A stretch of 40,417 nucleotides of DNA from a virus. Each line of letters starts with the position of its first letter. Position 1 is the stretch's first letter. The position numbers were made by a program, and so were the translations under genes. Shown here in pieces: positions 22,337 through 32,697 of this stretch. Below the pieces are notes generated by a model that ran no database searches, was not told the DNA's origin, and saw nothing but the letters and a program-made list of their open reading frames with translations. The stretch is from the IMG/VR virus record IMGVR_UViG_3300034167_000497, positions 1-40,417 of that record, one strand, 5' to 3'.

Positions 22337-25300
22337 GTGGCTGATGTACAATCTAATATTCAAGTTAATCTTGATGCCTCTCAAGCACTTGCACAACTAA
22401 AAGCACTTCAAAGACAATTATCTAATTTTCATTCTTCAATTGCAGCAACAAGTGCACAAGCAGCAAAAGCACAGGCTGGTTTACAAACCAATCTTATAAA
22501 TTCAATAAATGCTACTGGAAAATTTAGAGCCAGTCTACAAGAAGTTAGAAGTACTGCTGACAGTTTTACTGATTCATTAGAAAGAAACAAATTTTCCACT
22601 AGAGAATATTTTAGATATGCTGGTGGTGCAACAAAAACATTTGGAAGACTTTTTAAATCAGAGTATGACACAATTGGCAAGGTATCAGAAGAACGCCTTA
22701 AAACAATGCAAACCCAGTATCTTAAAATGGGTAGAACAGCAAATGGTGCAATTCAATCAATAGCAATAAGACCACTTGCGTTGGATATGGACAATCTAGC
22801 AACAAAGACTGCTCTTGCTGCACAGAAACAACAATTGTTTGGACAGTTGTTAAAACAAGGTTCTACTAACCTTTTAAATTTTGGTAAGAATACACAATGG
22901 GCTGGCCGTCAGTTAATGGTTGGTTTTACAGTACCTCTTGCAATGCTTGGTACAACAGCATCAAAAACATTTATGGAATTAGAAAAACAAGCAATTAGGT
23001 TTAAACGTGTTTATGGTGAAATGTTTACTTCTTCCACAGAAACAGACAAGGCATTAAAAGATGTGCAACTTTTAGCAAAAGAATTTTTAAAATATGGTGT
23101 TGCAATTGAAAAAACAATGGAAATGGCAGCAGACGCTGCTGCAAGTGGAAAAATGGGTTCAGATCTTTTAGCACAAGTTTCTCAAGCAACCAGACTTGCA
23201 GTTCTTGGAAACATTGAACAAAATCAAGCATTAGAAACAACAATTTCTTTAACAAATGCATTTGGAATAGCAGCAGATGAATTAAAAGGAAAAATTGATT
23301 TTCTTAACGCTGTAGAAAACCAAACAGTTTTAAATATTGAAGATTTAACTATTGCAATTCCAAAAGCAGCACCAGTAATTAGACAGTTAGGCGGAGACGT
23401 AGAAGATCTTGCATTCTTTATGACTGCCATGAAAGAGGGTGGTATTAACGCTTCAGAAGGCGCCAACGCACTTAAATCTGGACTTGCGTCACTAATTAAC
23501 CCCTCTAAAAAAGCAGCAGGATTTCTTGCTGATCTTGGAATAAATATTAACGGTATTGTTGAAGGAAATAAAGGTAATATTAAAAACACAGTTGTACAGT
23601 TTGCACAAGCACTTGACACACTTGATCCCTTAAACAGAGCAAGAGCAATTGAACAACTATTTGGAAAATTTCAATTCTCAAGACTATCAACTTTGTTTCA
23701 AAACATAACTAAAGATGGAACTCAAGCATCTAGAACATTAAATTTAGCAGGTGCCTCAGTAGAAGAACTTGCAATTTTGTCAGAAAGAGAACTTGCAAAA
23801 GTAGAAAATGCTACTGGAACTAAATTTAAAAAATCATTAGAAAGTCTTAAACTTGCACTTGCTCCAGTTGGAGAACAGTTCTTAAAAGCAATAACTCCAA
23901 TTGTAGAGTTTTTTGGAAGAATATTAGAAAAATTTAACGGGCTTGGAGAAGGAAGTAAAAAAGCAATTGTGATGTTAGTTGGAGCAGTTGGATTAATTGG
24001 TCCAGCACTGCTTATGACTTTTGGTTTAATTGCTAACGGTGCAGCAAATATAATTAAATTATTTTTAACATTAAGAAATGGATTTTTAGGTCTTGGTGGA
24101 CAGTCTAAAATACTTGGAAATCAAACCCAGTATATGTCTACTCAACAATTGGAAGCAGCAGCAATTGCATCATCTCTAGACCAAACACATTCAAGATTAA
24201 TTCAAACATTTACATCAGAGGTTGCAGCAACAAATGCTCTTGCAGCAGCATATCAAAGAGCAACTGCAGCAGGAGCAAACTTTGCAAGAACAAATCCAGG
24301 AATGATGAGGCCAGGATTTAAAGGAGGTGCCCCTAGAAAATATGCAGACGGAATAGTAAGTGTTCCAGGCCCTAAAGGCGCAGGCGATATAGTTCCTGCA
24401 ATGCTTTCTCCAGGAGAATCCGTAATTCCTGCACCAATGAGTGAAAAATATGGATCTTTAATTCAAGGTATTGTTGCTGATAATATTCCAGGATTTGAAC
24501 AAGGTAGAACTCCAAAAGGCACTCATTTTGCTCACGTAGATTCTTTTAAAAAAGTAACAGTTAAAGACTTATTGGCAGAAATTGAAAAAGGATCTCCAGA
24601 ATTTCAAGCAGATAGAGCAGGCTTAGTTCAAAAACTTAAAGGTATTCAAAATACTTTTGGACCAAACCATACCGTAAATATAGTAAACTCGCATGGATTT
24701 ACTCAAAGTCCAAAACTTAATTTCGATATGATAGGCAATGAACCAGTAAAACTTGCTGACTTTTTAGAAGATTTTGAAAAACATGGTCCAGAAAAATGGC
24801 GTGGATCGCTAAAAAATGCCAATGCATCAGGCCAATTTCCAACGGGTGATCCAGCCCTTGCAGACTTTGACGAACGCATAACAAATAGATTAAAAGCCCT
24901 TTTGCCACCACCACCTCCAGCACCTCAACCAGCAGTTGCACCAGAAATTACGTCATCGGACTTTGCAAAGATTGAAGCGGAAGAAAGAGAAAAAATTAAA
25001 AGTACATCATTAAAAAATGCTTTTGCAAAATCAAGAAACAAGATTAAAGACGTAAGAGTAAACATTGGGGCAGAAGAAGCACAAAGTAAAGGTGTTTTAG
25101 TAAAGAAAGATAGAATAAAAAAAAGCACAGGAAAAGTTACTTCAGTAAATTATGTGTCAATTCCACTTCCAAATGGTAGCACTTGGACAGTTCAAACTGG
25201 TTCTGGAAGAGTCGCAATATCAGGTGAAGACATGTATGATCGTGTGCCAAATGCTGCTAATGCTCAACAAGTTCCTATTGCTAAACCTGGCTATACTGCA

Positions 25301-28300
25301 AATCCATCGGCTAATAAAAATCCTTGGTTAGCAGGAGAAGTAAAAAAAGATCCAAATATGCCACCTGCGGTTCCAGGATCATGGGCTCCTACAGAATATC
25401 TAAAAAAGAAACGAGAAAAAGAACAAGCACAAGCAAAAGTTAAAAAACTATTTATAGGAATGCCAGATACTTTTAGCGATGTTCAGTCAGTAAGAACCCA
25501 ACAGTTATTATTAGACGCAATTGATGAAGAAGTTCAATCAAGTAAACTTGCCAAAACAACACCAACAAAATATGGAAAACTAATAGCAGAATCAAGTGGA
25601 AGAAGTTTTCCAGTTCCTGGAATTGGTGGTATTTATGAAAAACCAGGTGGCTCTCAAGTTTTTGTTAAACCAGCAATTGATTTAAAATCTGCAATGGCAG
25701 AAGAAAGAAGTACAAGAATTCAAAGGGATGTGCATGGACTAGATTCTCCAAAACAAACTATTGGCACAATGGTAGATCCAACCAATCCAGACAGAAGATT
25801 AATTGTTTTAGAGTCTCCAGTTGATTCTAAGTTTCAGGATATGCCTGGAACATTTACAAAAGAACAGTTCTTTAGACAAGCGGTAGCATCATTTCTTCGT
25901 GGAGATAAAGATCTTACAAAATCTAATCTTTCTGGAAATGTTGTTGCAGATGTAGGCGCAGCAGGAGTATTTGGAAGTGCTTCTGGAAAAAGAGATTTTG
26001 CACAAATGCTTTCATTAAAAAATCAAGCAATGATTAATCTGCTTGACCCTTCAACGATTGGTTCTAGAGCACGAAGTGATTTTGCATTATCAACAGCATC
26101 AATTGCACGATCAATGACTGCTGATGAATATCATACATTAATGAAAGCAGAAATTGAAAGAATTGTTCCTAAATTAAAGGCAACAATATCTTCTTTTGGC
26201 CTTCTTGATCCACAAGAACGAATTGCATACGATTCAATGATAAAAAGACTTGAAGAGGCTAGGTCTGTAGACTGGAGAGAATTACATAAAACCCACATAG
26301 CAGTTCAACCTAAAGTTGTACCTAAAAAAACAGAAGCAGCAATTCGAAAAGAAGAAGAAAAGGCGTCACTAAAAAAACGTCAAAAAGGACATAAGGCTTC
26401 ATTAAGAGATCGAGCATTTCCAAAGCCAATAACTCCAAGAGTGCGTCCAGTTAAAGTTGGAAAATTTGCAGACGGAATAGTAAGTGTTCCAGGTCCAAAG
26501 GGTGCGGGTGATGTAGTCCCTGCAATGTTGTCTCCTGGAGAATCAGTTATTCCAGCAGATATGACACAGAAATATGGGGCTTTAATTAATGGCATGATAT
26601 CTGATAATATTCCAGGGCATGAAGACGGCAAAACAGGTACTCCTCCTGGACCTGGATACACATGGCGTCCACTCGATTCTGATGGTTGGGAAGGTACAGG
26701 ACATTGGGAATCAGAAAGTGATAAAAAACAAAGAATAAAACAAGAAAAAATTCAAGCAGCAAAAGAAAAAACAAAAAATGCTGCTCAAAAAGCAAGAACT
26801 GTTGCAGCAAGTGCAGTAGAAAAAGGAAAGACTGCTGTTGCTAATCGTTATACGCCTGTCGCAGCACCTGCTCCCGTTGTGGCTTCCGCACCTTCTGGAC
26901 TTCTTGGACCAGATGGAAAGCCAATACAAAGTTCTCCCATATCTGGCACACCAGACACACCAGATGCTAACGCCCAACCTACTGCAAAACAAATGGCAAC
27001 CGAAAGAAGAAGGGCAAGTGCTCAAAGAATAAGCGGTGGATTAATGGGTGGAACAATGGCAGCAGGAATGCTGGCTATGGCTCCTGGAAAAGCAGGTGAA
27101 ATTGGCCAGACGCTTGCGCCCATCATGGGAGTAGCGTCAATGGTTGCCCCAATGCTAGGTACAAAAACAGGTGCATTTGCAATTCCAGTTATGGCATTTT
27201 TAGGAGCAATGGTTAAGTTAAGAATGGAATTTGACAAAGCCCAAAATGCTGCAATGGACTTAACAGAAGCAACTGGAACAAGCACTAAAGCAATTCAATC
27301 TTATGCAGAGTTTTCAGGAAAAGCAACTTCAACACAAATAATGGACAGAAAAAGACAAACAGCACGAGGTGGGCTTGTTGCTGTAACTGGAAAAACTACT
27401 TTTGGAGAAAATTATGTTAACAGCGCCAGTGGAATAGCGCAAGCAAAAGCATTTCAACAAAAACTTATTGATCCTAAAAATACCAGAGGATCAGTAGCAG
27501 AAGATCTAAAAGCACAACTTAGTACATCTATTTTATCTGGAGCCCTTACTTCAGAGCAGGCTCGTTCAATTGCTGCTAATATAGGCCAAGCAATGGGTGA
27601 CACAATGATGGGAATTAAAGTTGCTGGAGAACTTCAAGGAATTTTTGGACAAAATGGAGAAAATATTTTAGATACTGGAATTGAAATTAGAACAAAACTA
27701 ATGCAAGATTCTACCAAAACTTCAACTGCTTTATTTAATAATGCAAAGGCTAAAGGTTCAGGTGGTTTTGGTGGTTTCAACGGACTTGGAATGGGAGCAA
27801 AAATAGGACTAGGCGCTGCAGGAGGTGCCCTTATAGGAGCAAAAGCGGGGTCTATGGCTGGAAGCGCAATAGGCAGTATAATTCCAGGAGCAGGAACCGC
27901 ACTAGGAGCAGGAATTGGGACGGCTGCAGGTGCAGCAATTGGTGGACTTGCTGGAGGTTTTATTGCATATAAGACACAAGTAAAATATAATAAACAACTT
28001 GCAGAAATAAGTGGTGCTGCTGTTGTTCAAAATCAAAATATGCTTGAACAATCAAAACAACTTATAGATTCATACGAACTTCAATATAAACAAAAAAGAG
28101 AACAACTTATTATTGAAGGAAAAATTTCAGAAGTTAAACAATTAGATGACAAATATGATAAAAATAGAGCAATTCTTGATGCCGAACGATTAAAACAAAG
28201 AGAGTCAGTTTTAAAATCATATGAGTCAACAAAAGGTAATACAAGAAATTCAGTAAATACTGCAATTGATAAAGCAGTTACAAAAAAATATAAAGGCACA

Positions 28301-31300
28301 ACTGAAGAAGGTTTTGTTGGAGCATCAAAAGATATGTTAGGAGAAGCAATAAAAACGGGCAATTTAAAAGATACTCAAGTTGCAGGACTTAAACTTCAAC
28401 TAAGTGCTGGAGAAATAGCCCCATCAGAAATTATTAAACTTTTTAATACATTTTCAAAGAAAGAAGATCTTCAACAAACAGTTGCTATTATGACTAAATT
28501 AGGTGGAGAAGATGGTGCTGCAGCATTAGATATTGTTCAGGCATTTCAAGATTCAAATGGAAAACCAATTGAAAGTTTGCAATCTGATTTTATGCTTCAA
28601 CTAGGAACTAAAAAAGGTAAGGATGCAGATGAATTTCTTACAATGATGCAAAAGTTCTCTAGGTTAGGTGGAGTTCTTGAACTCGATCTTGAAACAGAAA
28701 CTCTTTTAAAAAATCCAGAAGCACAAAAAGAACTTTCAAAAGATTTAAAAGCAATTGAAGACAATAAAGGAGTCTTTACTACAAAGATACTTTCTGAAAT
28801 TGAACCAAAGTTTATTGGAACAGTTGATCCAGAATACTTAAAGAAATTAACAAGTCCAGAACAACGTAATACATACCTTTCAACAATTAGAACATTATTA
28901 ACATATGACAATGAAATATTAATGAAAGATAAAAACTTTTTACAATGGCAAAAAGAAACTGGAAAATATGGCGGGGCTCAATATAGCAAATTATCATTGC
29001 CAGCACAACTTGCTAAATACAGAGAAGCAATAGGTCAAAAGGTTACTGAAACAACGTCTGATACATCTTTTGGTGGTGGCACTGGACCTACTACTCCTGC
29101 TGTTAAAAAAGAAAGAGATACAACCTTTGATGATATGGCTAAAAAACTTAAACTTGTACAACAAGCATCTATTGATGCATTAGGCGGAATGAATGCATTA
29201 AGAAAAGCAATGAATAATCCAATTAAAAAAGGTGGAGGGTTTAACGCATTTAACGGAATTGCTAATCAATTATTAAAGTCTAAAAAAGTTGGAACAGAGT
29301 TTGTTGATTATATTAAAGGGTTGTCTCCAGAAGACATTCAGAAAAATTTTAGTAAATTTGGATTATCTATAAAAGATGGAATTTTAAAAATAGGAAAAGA
29401 TGCAGCAGTATTAAATAAAGTTCTTAGTGCAATATTTACTGGCGATCTTGTAGCAGACAATGCTAAAAGGATGCAGGAGTTAGCAGACAAAACTAAAGCA
29501 GTAAATATTTTAAGACAAAAAGGAGTTTCTTATGAAGTGGCAATGGAAATTGCTGCAAATAATTCTACAAACAAACAAATAATTAATGGAAAACTTAAAG
29601 GAAAAGCATTAGATGAAATTATAGCAAGCCAAACTGCAGTTAATAAAGCAGAAGAAAAATACGATAGAGTTACAACCATTGCTCAACAAGATGCGCTTGT
29701 AAGACAAAGCATGAAAAATGAAGCATTAATGGCTTATGCTGCACTACAAGAAAAACTAGTTGAGAATGAATATATTCTTCAAAAAAGCGCAGCAACAAAT
29801 AAGTTAGCAGATAATGCATATGCATTAGAATTAATTACAAGACAAGAAGATAAAATAAATGAAAGATACGATGCACAAATAGCCGCACTTGAAGAAATTA
29901 ATAAACTACAAGAGCAATCAAATGAACTTCAATCTAAAAAAATGGACATTGCTTCTGCTCTTGCAAGTGGAGATATGGCTGCAGCAGCATCTGCAATGCA
30001 AGAATATAGAAATGCACAGATTGCAAAAAATGCAAAAACAAGAATGGAAGCAACACAAAAAGCAAAAGAAAATGCTATTAAAGGTGTTACAAGTCCAGCA
30101 GGGCAAACTAGAAAACAACTTGAAGATAGCAGCAAAATACTTAATGAAGAATTAGTTGATGTTGATGAAAAGATTAGATTAAGATTTATAAAAATTGATG
30201 AAAATTTAAAGAAAATTGGTGGATATACAAAAGCACAAGCAGTAGGAGTAGCAGAGGCTAATAGACTTGCAATTGCTGCTGGGTTTAAGGCTGATGACGA
30301 ACAACTAGCATTGTTAATTTCACAATCTGCCGAAGGAATTACAACAGCAACAACTGCTGCTTCACTCAAAGTAGATAAAGCAATGGTACAGTTTAATAAA
30401 GACCTTACCGCAGCAGTTCAAAAAACTGGTCAAAATTTTATGGATCCAGCATATCTTAAAGCCCAAACGGACGCACTTATTGCAAATGCAGCAGCAATGG
30501 ATACTTGGGCAAGTGCTTTTGGTCGCTACCTTGCCGGTATTGGAAAAGATCCAGGATCAAGACCTACTCCTAAAGGTACAACACTACCAACTAAAACTAC
30601 TAATACACCAAATGGACCAACTGGTGGACCAACTGGTGGATCAACTGGTGGACCAACTGGTGGATCAACTGGTGGACCAACTGGTGGATCTGGAAAAGCA
30701 TCAGTTAGTGTTTCAGGATCAAACATTAACATAAGTGTGTCATCCCCAGCAAAAGAAATTACAACTGCTATGGATGTTGCAAATGCTAAAGATGAAGCAA
30801 GACAGCGTAATTTTCAACAAATATTAGAAACACATGAACAAACAAAAACTAACATAACCGTTGCTATGGCAGATCATCAAACTAAAGTTACAAATGAAAA
30901 TAAAATGAAAGCAGCAGAGGCTCTTGCTGCAGTAAAAGCAGCAGAAGCACATGCAAAAACAAATGCAGATGCAGGAGAGAGAGTAAGTCTTAAAGTTGCA
31001 GAAATGAATGGTATTTATGCCCACAGTATGCAAGCAATACTATTAATGAATGCAAAACAATCAGAAGCAACTAAAAAACTTGAAAACATAGATCCAGCAA
31101 TAAACAAAGATCCTTTAGTATTTGATTATGTAAGTTTACTTGGTCAAGAAAAACAAAAAGAATCAACTGCAAAAGGAATAGCAGATGAAATAACTGCAAC
31201 AAAACAATCAGATGCAATTAAAAAACTTGAAAGAATAGATCCAGCAATAAATAAAAATCCTTTAGTATTTGATTATGTAAGTATGCTTGCTGGAGTTAAA

Positions 31301-32062
31301 AACAACGAAGCAAAAGCACAAGCAGCAGCAGATGCAGTAACTGCAGACAAACAAAAAGCAGCACTTACAAAAGTTACCAAAATGGATATACCTGCTCCAG
31401 CATTTGATATTGCAGGCGCAATGGGTAGAGGTAAACAAGCAGATGTAAAAGCAGCAGCAGATGCTGCAGCAGCACAAAAAGCAGCACAAGCAGCGGCTGC
31501 TGCAAAAGCAGGAAAAACACAAACAGCAGTTGATGCACAATCACTTCGTGGTATAGAGGCAAATGCAGCAGCAGCAGCAGCAAAACAAGCAGCAGCAATA
31601 AAGGCAGCACAAGCCCCATATCAAAAAGCACTTGCACATTTAAATATTAACTCTCCATTAGTTTTAGCAGCAGCAAATGCTGAAAGAGATTATAAAATTA
31701 AATATGGAAATATGGGTGGAATGGTTCCCAAATACATGGCATCTGGTGGATTTGCTAGGGGTACTGATACAGTTCCTGCAATGCTTACTCCTGGAGAGTT
31801 TATAGTAAATAGAAAAGCAACTCAAAGATTTGGCCCACTACTTAGCGCTATAAATTCACCAACTTTTAAATCGCCTGATTCAATGTCTTCTTCTATTAGA
31901 AATTCTAATGGATCAAAAACAGCAGTAAATAATTCCAAAACCCTGTATAATTATAACCTTAGCGTTAATGTGAGTAATAGTGGTGCAAATCCAAATGATA
32001 TTGCACGTAGCGTTATTAATCAAATTAAACAAGTTGATAATCAAAGAATTAGGAGTTTCTAA
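22337..32062 (+). CDS. Tape measure protein
   Basis: 3241 residues, starting at GTG 22337 behind GAGG (8 nt); the ATG at 22333 hits an immediate stop. The N-terminal coiled-coil/helical region (residues 1-540) includes the phage-tape-measure pattern QWAGRQLMVGFTVPLAMLG and TGTKFKKSLESLKLALAPVG. A hydrophobic segment follows at 543-577. Two copies of a module GIVSVPGPKGAGDxVPAMLS + PGESVIP (from residues 670 and 1378) bracket a 708-residue block; a third, shorter version ends the protein (TDTVPAMLTPGEFIVN, near 3140). The bracketed block has a Pro-rich linker and a region resembling a protein kinase fold (1090-1320). A glycine-zipper membrane-like stretch is at 1816-1878, and helical Ala-rich repeats are at 2909-3050. 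It sets tail length and is probably injected or threaded through the tube into the host. Confidence 0.92.
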   Translation: MADVQSNIQVNLDASQALAQLKALQRQLSNFHSSIAATSAQAAKAQAGLQTNLINSINATGKFRASLQEVRSTADSFTDSLERNKFSTREYFRYAGGATKTFGRLFKSEYDTIGKVSEERLKTMQTQYLKMGRTANGAIQSIAIRPLALDMDNLATKTALAAQKQQLFGQLLKQGSTNLLNFGKNTQWAGRQLMVGFTVPLAMLGTTASKTFMELEKQAIRFKRVYGEMFTSSTETDKALKDVQLLAKEFLKYGVAIEKTMEMAADAAASGKMGSDLLAQVSQATRLAVLGNIEQNQALETTISLTNAFGIAADELKGKIDFLNAVENQTVLNIEDLTIAIPKAAPVIRQLGGDVEDLAFFMTAMKEGGINASEGANALKSGLASLINPSKKAAGFLADLGININGIVEGNKGNIKNTVVQFAQALDTLDPLNRARAIEQLFGKFQFSRLSTLFQNITKDGTQASRTLNLAGASVEELAILSERELAKVENATGTKFKKSLESLKLALAPVGEQFLKAITPIVEFFGRILEKFNGLGEGSKKAIVMLVGAVGLIGPALLMTFGLIANGAANIIKLFLTLRNGFLGLGGQSKILGNQTQYMSTQQLEAAAIASSLDQTHSRLIQTFTSEVAATNALAAAYQRATAAGANFARTNPGMMRPGFKGGAPRKYADGIVSVPGPKGAGDIVPAMLSPGESVIPAPMSEKYGSLIQGIVADNIPGFEQGRTPKGTHFAHVDSFKKVTVKDLLAEIEKGSPEFQADRAGLVQKLKGIQNTFGPNHTVNIVNSHGFTQSPKLNFDMIGNEPVKLADFLEDFEKHGPEKWRGSLKNANASGQFPTGDPALADFDERITNRLKALLPPPPPAPQPAVAPEITSSDFAKIEAEEREKIKSTSLKNAFAKSRNKIKDVRVNIGAEEAQSKGVLVKKDRIKKSTGKVTSVNYVSIPLPNGSTWTVQTGSGRVAISGEDMYDRVPNAANAQQVPIAKPGYTANPSANKNPWLAGEVKKDPNMPPAVPGSWAPTEYLKKKREKEQAQAKVKKLFIGMPDTFSDVQSVRTQQLLLDAIDEEVQSSKLAKTTPTKYGKLIAESSGRSFPVPGIGGIYEKPGGSQVFVKPAIDLKSAMAEERSTRIQRDVHGLDSPKQTIGTMVDPTNPDRRLIVLESPVDSKFQDMPGTFTKEQFFRQAVASFLRGDKDLTKSNLSGNVVADVGAAGVFGSASGKRDFAQMLSLKNQAMINLLDPSTIGSRARSDFALSTASIARSMTADEYHTLMKAEIERIVPKLKATISSFGLLDPQERIAYDSMIKRLEEARSVDWRELHKTHIAVQPKVVPKKTEAAIRKEEEKASLKKRQKGHKASLRDRAFPKPITPRVRPVKVGKFADGIVSVPGPKGAGDVVPAMLSPGESVIPADMTQKYGALINGMISDNIPGHEDGKTGTPPGPGYTWRPLDSDGWEGTGHWESESDKKQRIKQEKIQAAKEKTKNAAQKARTVAASAVEKGKTAVANRYTPVAAPAPVVASAPSGLLGPDGKPIQSSPISGTPDTPDANAQPTAKQMATERRRASAQRISGGLMGGTMAAGMLAMAPGKAGEIGQTLAPIMGVASMVAPMLGTKTGAFAIPVMAFLGAMVKLRMEFDKAQNAAMDLTEATGTSTKAIQSYAEFSGKATSTQIMDRKRQTARGGLVAVTGKTTFGENYVNSASGIAQAKAFQQKLIDPKNTRGSVAEDLKAQLSTSILSGALTSEQARSIAANIGQAMGDTMMGIKVAGELQGIFGQNGENILDTGIEIRTKLMQDSTKTSTALFNNAKAKGSGGFGGFNGLGMGAKIGLGAAGGALIGAKAGSMAGSAIGSIIPGAGTALGAGIGTAAGAAIGGLAGGFIAYKTQVKYNKQLAEISGAAVVQNQNMLEQSKQLIDSYELQYKQKREQLIIEGKISEVKQLDDKYDKNRAILDAERLKQRESVLKSYESTKGNTRNSVNTAIDKAVTKKYKGTTEEGFVGASKDMLGEAIKTGNLKDTQVAGLKLQLSAGEIAPSEIIKLFNTFSKKEDLQQTVAIMTKLGGEDGAAALDIVQAFQDSNGKPIESLQSDFMLQLGTKKGKDADEFLTMMQKFSRLGGVLELDLETETLLKNPEAQKELSKDLKAIEDNKGVFTTKILSEIEPKFIGTVDPEYLKKLTSPEQRNTYLSTIRTLLTYDNEILMKDKNFLQWQKETGKYGGAQYSKLSLPAQLAKYREAIGQKVTETTSDTSFGGGTGPTTPAVKKERDTTFDDMAKKLKLVQQASIDALGGMNALRKAMNNPIKKGGGFNAFNGIANQLLKSKKVGTEFVDYIKGLSPEDIQKNFSKFGLSIKDGILKIGKDAAVLNKVLSAIFTGDLVADNAKRMQELADKTKAVNILRQKGVSYEVAMEIAANNSTNKQIINGKLKGKALDEIIASQTAVNKAEEKYDRVTTIAQQDALVRQSMKNEALMAYAALQEKLVENEYILQKSAATNKLADNAYALELITRQEDKINERYDAQIAALEEINKLQEQSNELQSKKMDIASALASGDMAAAASAMQEYRNAQIAKNAKTRMEATQKAKENAIKGVTSPAGQTRKQLEDSSKILNEELVDVDEKIRLRFIKIDENLKKIGGYTKAQAVGVAEANRLAIAAGFKADDEQLALLISQSAEGITTATTAASLKVDKAMVQFNKDLTAAVQKTGQNFMDPAYLKAQTDALIANAAAMDTWASAFGRYLAGIGKDPGSRPTPKGTTLPTKTTNTPNGPTGGPTGGSTGGPTGGSTGGPTGGSGKASVSVSGSNINISVSSPAKEITTAMDVANAKDEARQRNFQQILETHEQTKTNITVAMADHQTKVTNENKMKAAEALAAVKAAEAHAKTNADAGERVSLKVAEMNGIYAHSMQAILLMNAKQSEATKKLENIDPAINKDPLVFDYVSLLGQEKQKESTAKGIADEITATKQSDAIKKLERIDPAINKNPLVFDYVSMLAGVKNNEAKAQAAADAVTADKQKAALTKVTKMDIPAPAFDIAGAMGRGKQADVKAAADAAAAQKAAQAAAAAKAGKTQTAVDAQSLRGIEANAAAAAAKQAAAIKAAQAPYQKALAHLNINSPLVLAAANAERDYKIKYGNMGGMVPKYMASGGFARGTDTVPAMLTPGEFIVNRKATQRFGPLLSAINSPTFKSPDSMSSSIRNSNGSKTAVNNSKTLYNYNLSVNVSNSGANPNDIARSVINQIKQVDNQRIRSF
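24344..26467 (+). other. Block inserted between duplicated modules in the tape measure gene
   Basis: The stretch from residue 670 to 1377 starts with the 26 nt gcagacggaatagtaagtgt-like sequence, and an identical copy starts at 26468. It contains the putative kinase-like region. The flanking modules are otherwise diverged at synonymous positions, so the duplication is not recent. Confidence 0.6.
30614..30688 (+). repeat. 12 nt tandem repeat in the tape measure gene
   Basis: Six near-identical units (ggtggaccaact / ggtggatcaact) encode a Gly-Gly-Pro/Ser-Thr linker around residues 2760-2784. A flexible hinge in the tape measure and a potential slippage site. Confidence 0.85.
31061..31501 (+). 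repeat. 49-residue tandem repeat in the tape measure gene
   Basis: Two units of exactly 147 nt (31061-31207, 31208-31354) share KKLE-IDPAINK-PLVFDYVS, and a third diverged unit starts at 31355 (TKVTKMDIPAPAFD). They are followed by Ala-rich coiled coil. The repeats occupy residues 2909-3050. Confidence 0.85.
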
Positions 32063-32697
32063 TGGCTACCGCAGCATATATGAGTGGAAGAAAGCGTTAT
32101 GCTAGACCACAAGGAATCCTATGGTCAGAAAATCCAGGGACTTTAGAAAATGGAATGTACGTACCAGAAGGATTTGAAATAGGAGCATATACTACAGAGA
32201 CTACTAATCTTAACAAATTTTTAATCTTATCTGATCACAATCGCAGCCCACTTCAATTTAAAACAGAAAGAATTGAACAAAGGCAAAGAATGATTAATGG
32301 AAATATGAGGTCTTTTCATATTGCTGATAAAAATACTTTAAGTGTAGGTTGGAACAATCTACCATCAAGATCTTATTATTCTGTACCAAACTGGGCTACT
32401 ACTGGAGCAGGCTCTGGTATGACATCACAAAGCCCCGAATACACCGTTGATGGTGGCGCAGGCGGAGTAGAAATGCTAGACTGGTATGAAAACCACACGG
32501 GACCATTTTGGATGTTTCTAGCCTATGACAAATTTAATAACTATGTACAAGACGGAACTTCAGCACCATATACACATTTAGAACAGTATAACCAAATTGT
32601 TCAAGTTTACGTTTCTGATTTTTCATATACAGTATCTAAGCGTGGACAAAGCAATCATGATCTTTGGGATATTACGGTATCGCTGGAAGAGGTTTAA
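32062..32697 (+). CDS. Distal tail-like protein
   Basis: 211 residues. The pattern FLILSDHNRSPLQFKTERIE, QRQRMINGNMRSFHIADKNT, VDGGAGGVEMLDWYENHTGP and VSDFSYTVSKRGQSNHDLWD followed by VSLEE recurs in actinobacteriophages immediately after the tape measure gene. The position and compact β-rich sequence suggest the distal tail protein that caps the tube and starts the baseplate, but I know of no direct functional evidence. The start overlaps the tape measure stop (TAATG); the next gene begins immediately after this stop. Confidence 0.6.
   Translation: MATAAYMSGRKRYARPQGILWSENPGTLENGMYVPEGFEIGAYTTETTNLNKFLILSDHNRSPLQFKTERIEQRQRMINGNMRSFHIADKNTLSVGWNNLPSRSYYSVPNWATTGAGSGMTSQSPEYTVDGGAGGVEMLDWYENHTGPFWMFLAYDKFNNYVQDGTSAPYTHLEQYNQIVQVYVSDFSYTVSKRGQSNHDLWDITVSLEEV

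Noticed and set aside
22290-22337. Programmed -1 frameshift at the end of the short chaperone gene (A7 run after the stop)
   Set aside because: The A-rich run lies after the TAA, and the alternative frames reach stops almost at once, so no T-domain extension could be made. The T-like domain is already in the upstream gene.
30614-30688. CRISPR-like or noncoding repeat
   Set aside because: The 12 nt units are contiguous, in frame and encode a Gly/Pro/Ser/Thr linker; there are no spacers.
31262-31637. Minus-strand Cys- or Leu-rich ORFs opposite the tape measure Ala-rich region
   Set aside because: They arise from antisense reading of GCA/AAA-rich codons in the tape measure gene; composition is biased and no SD is present.
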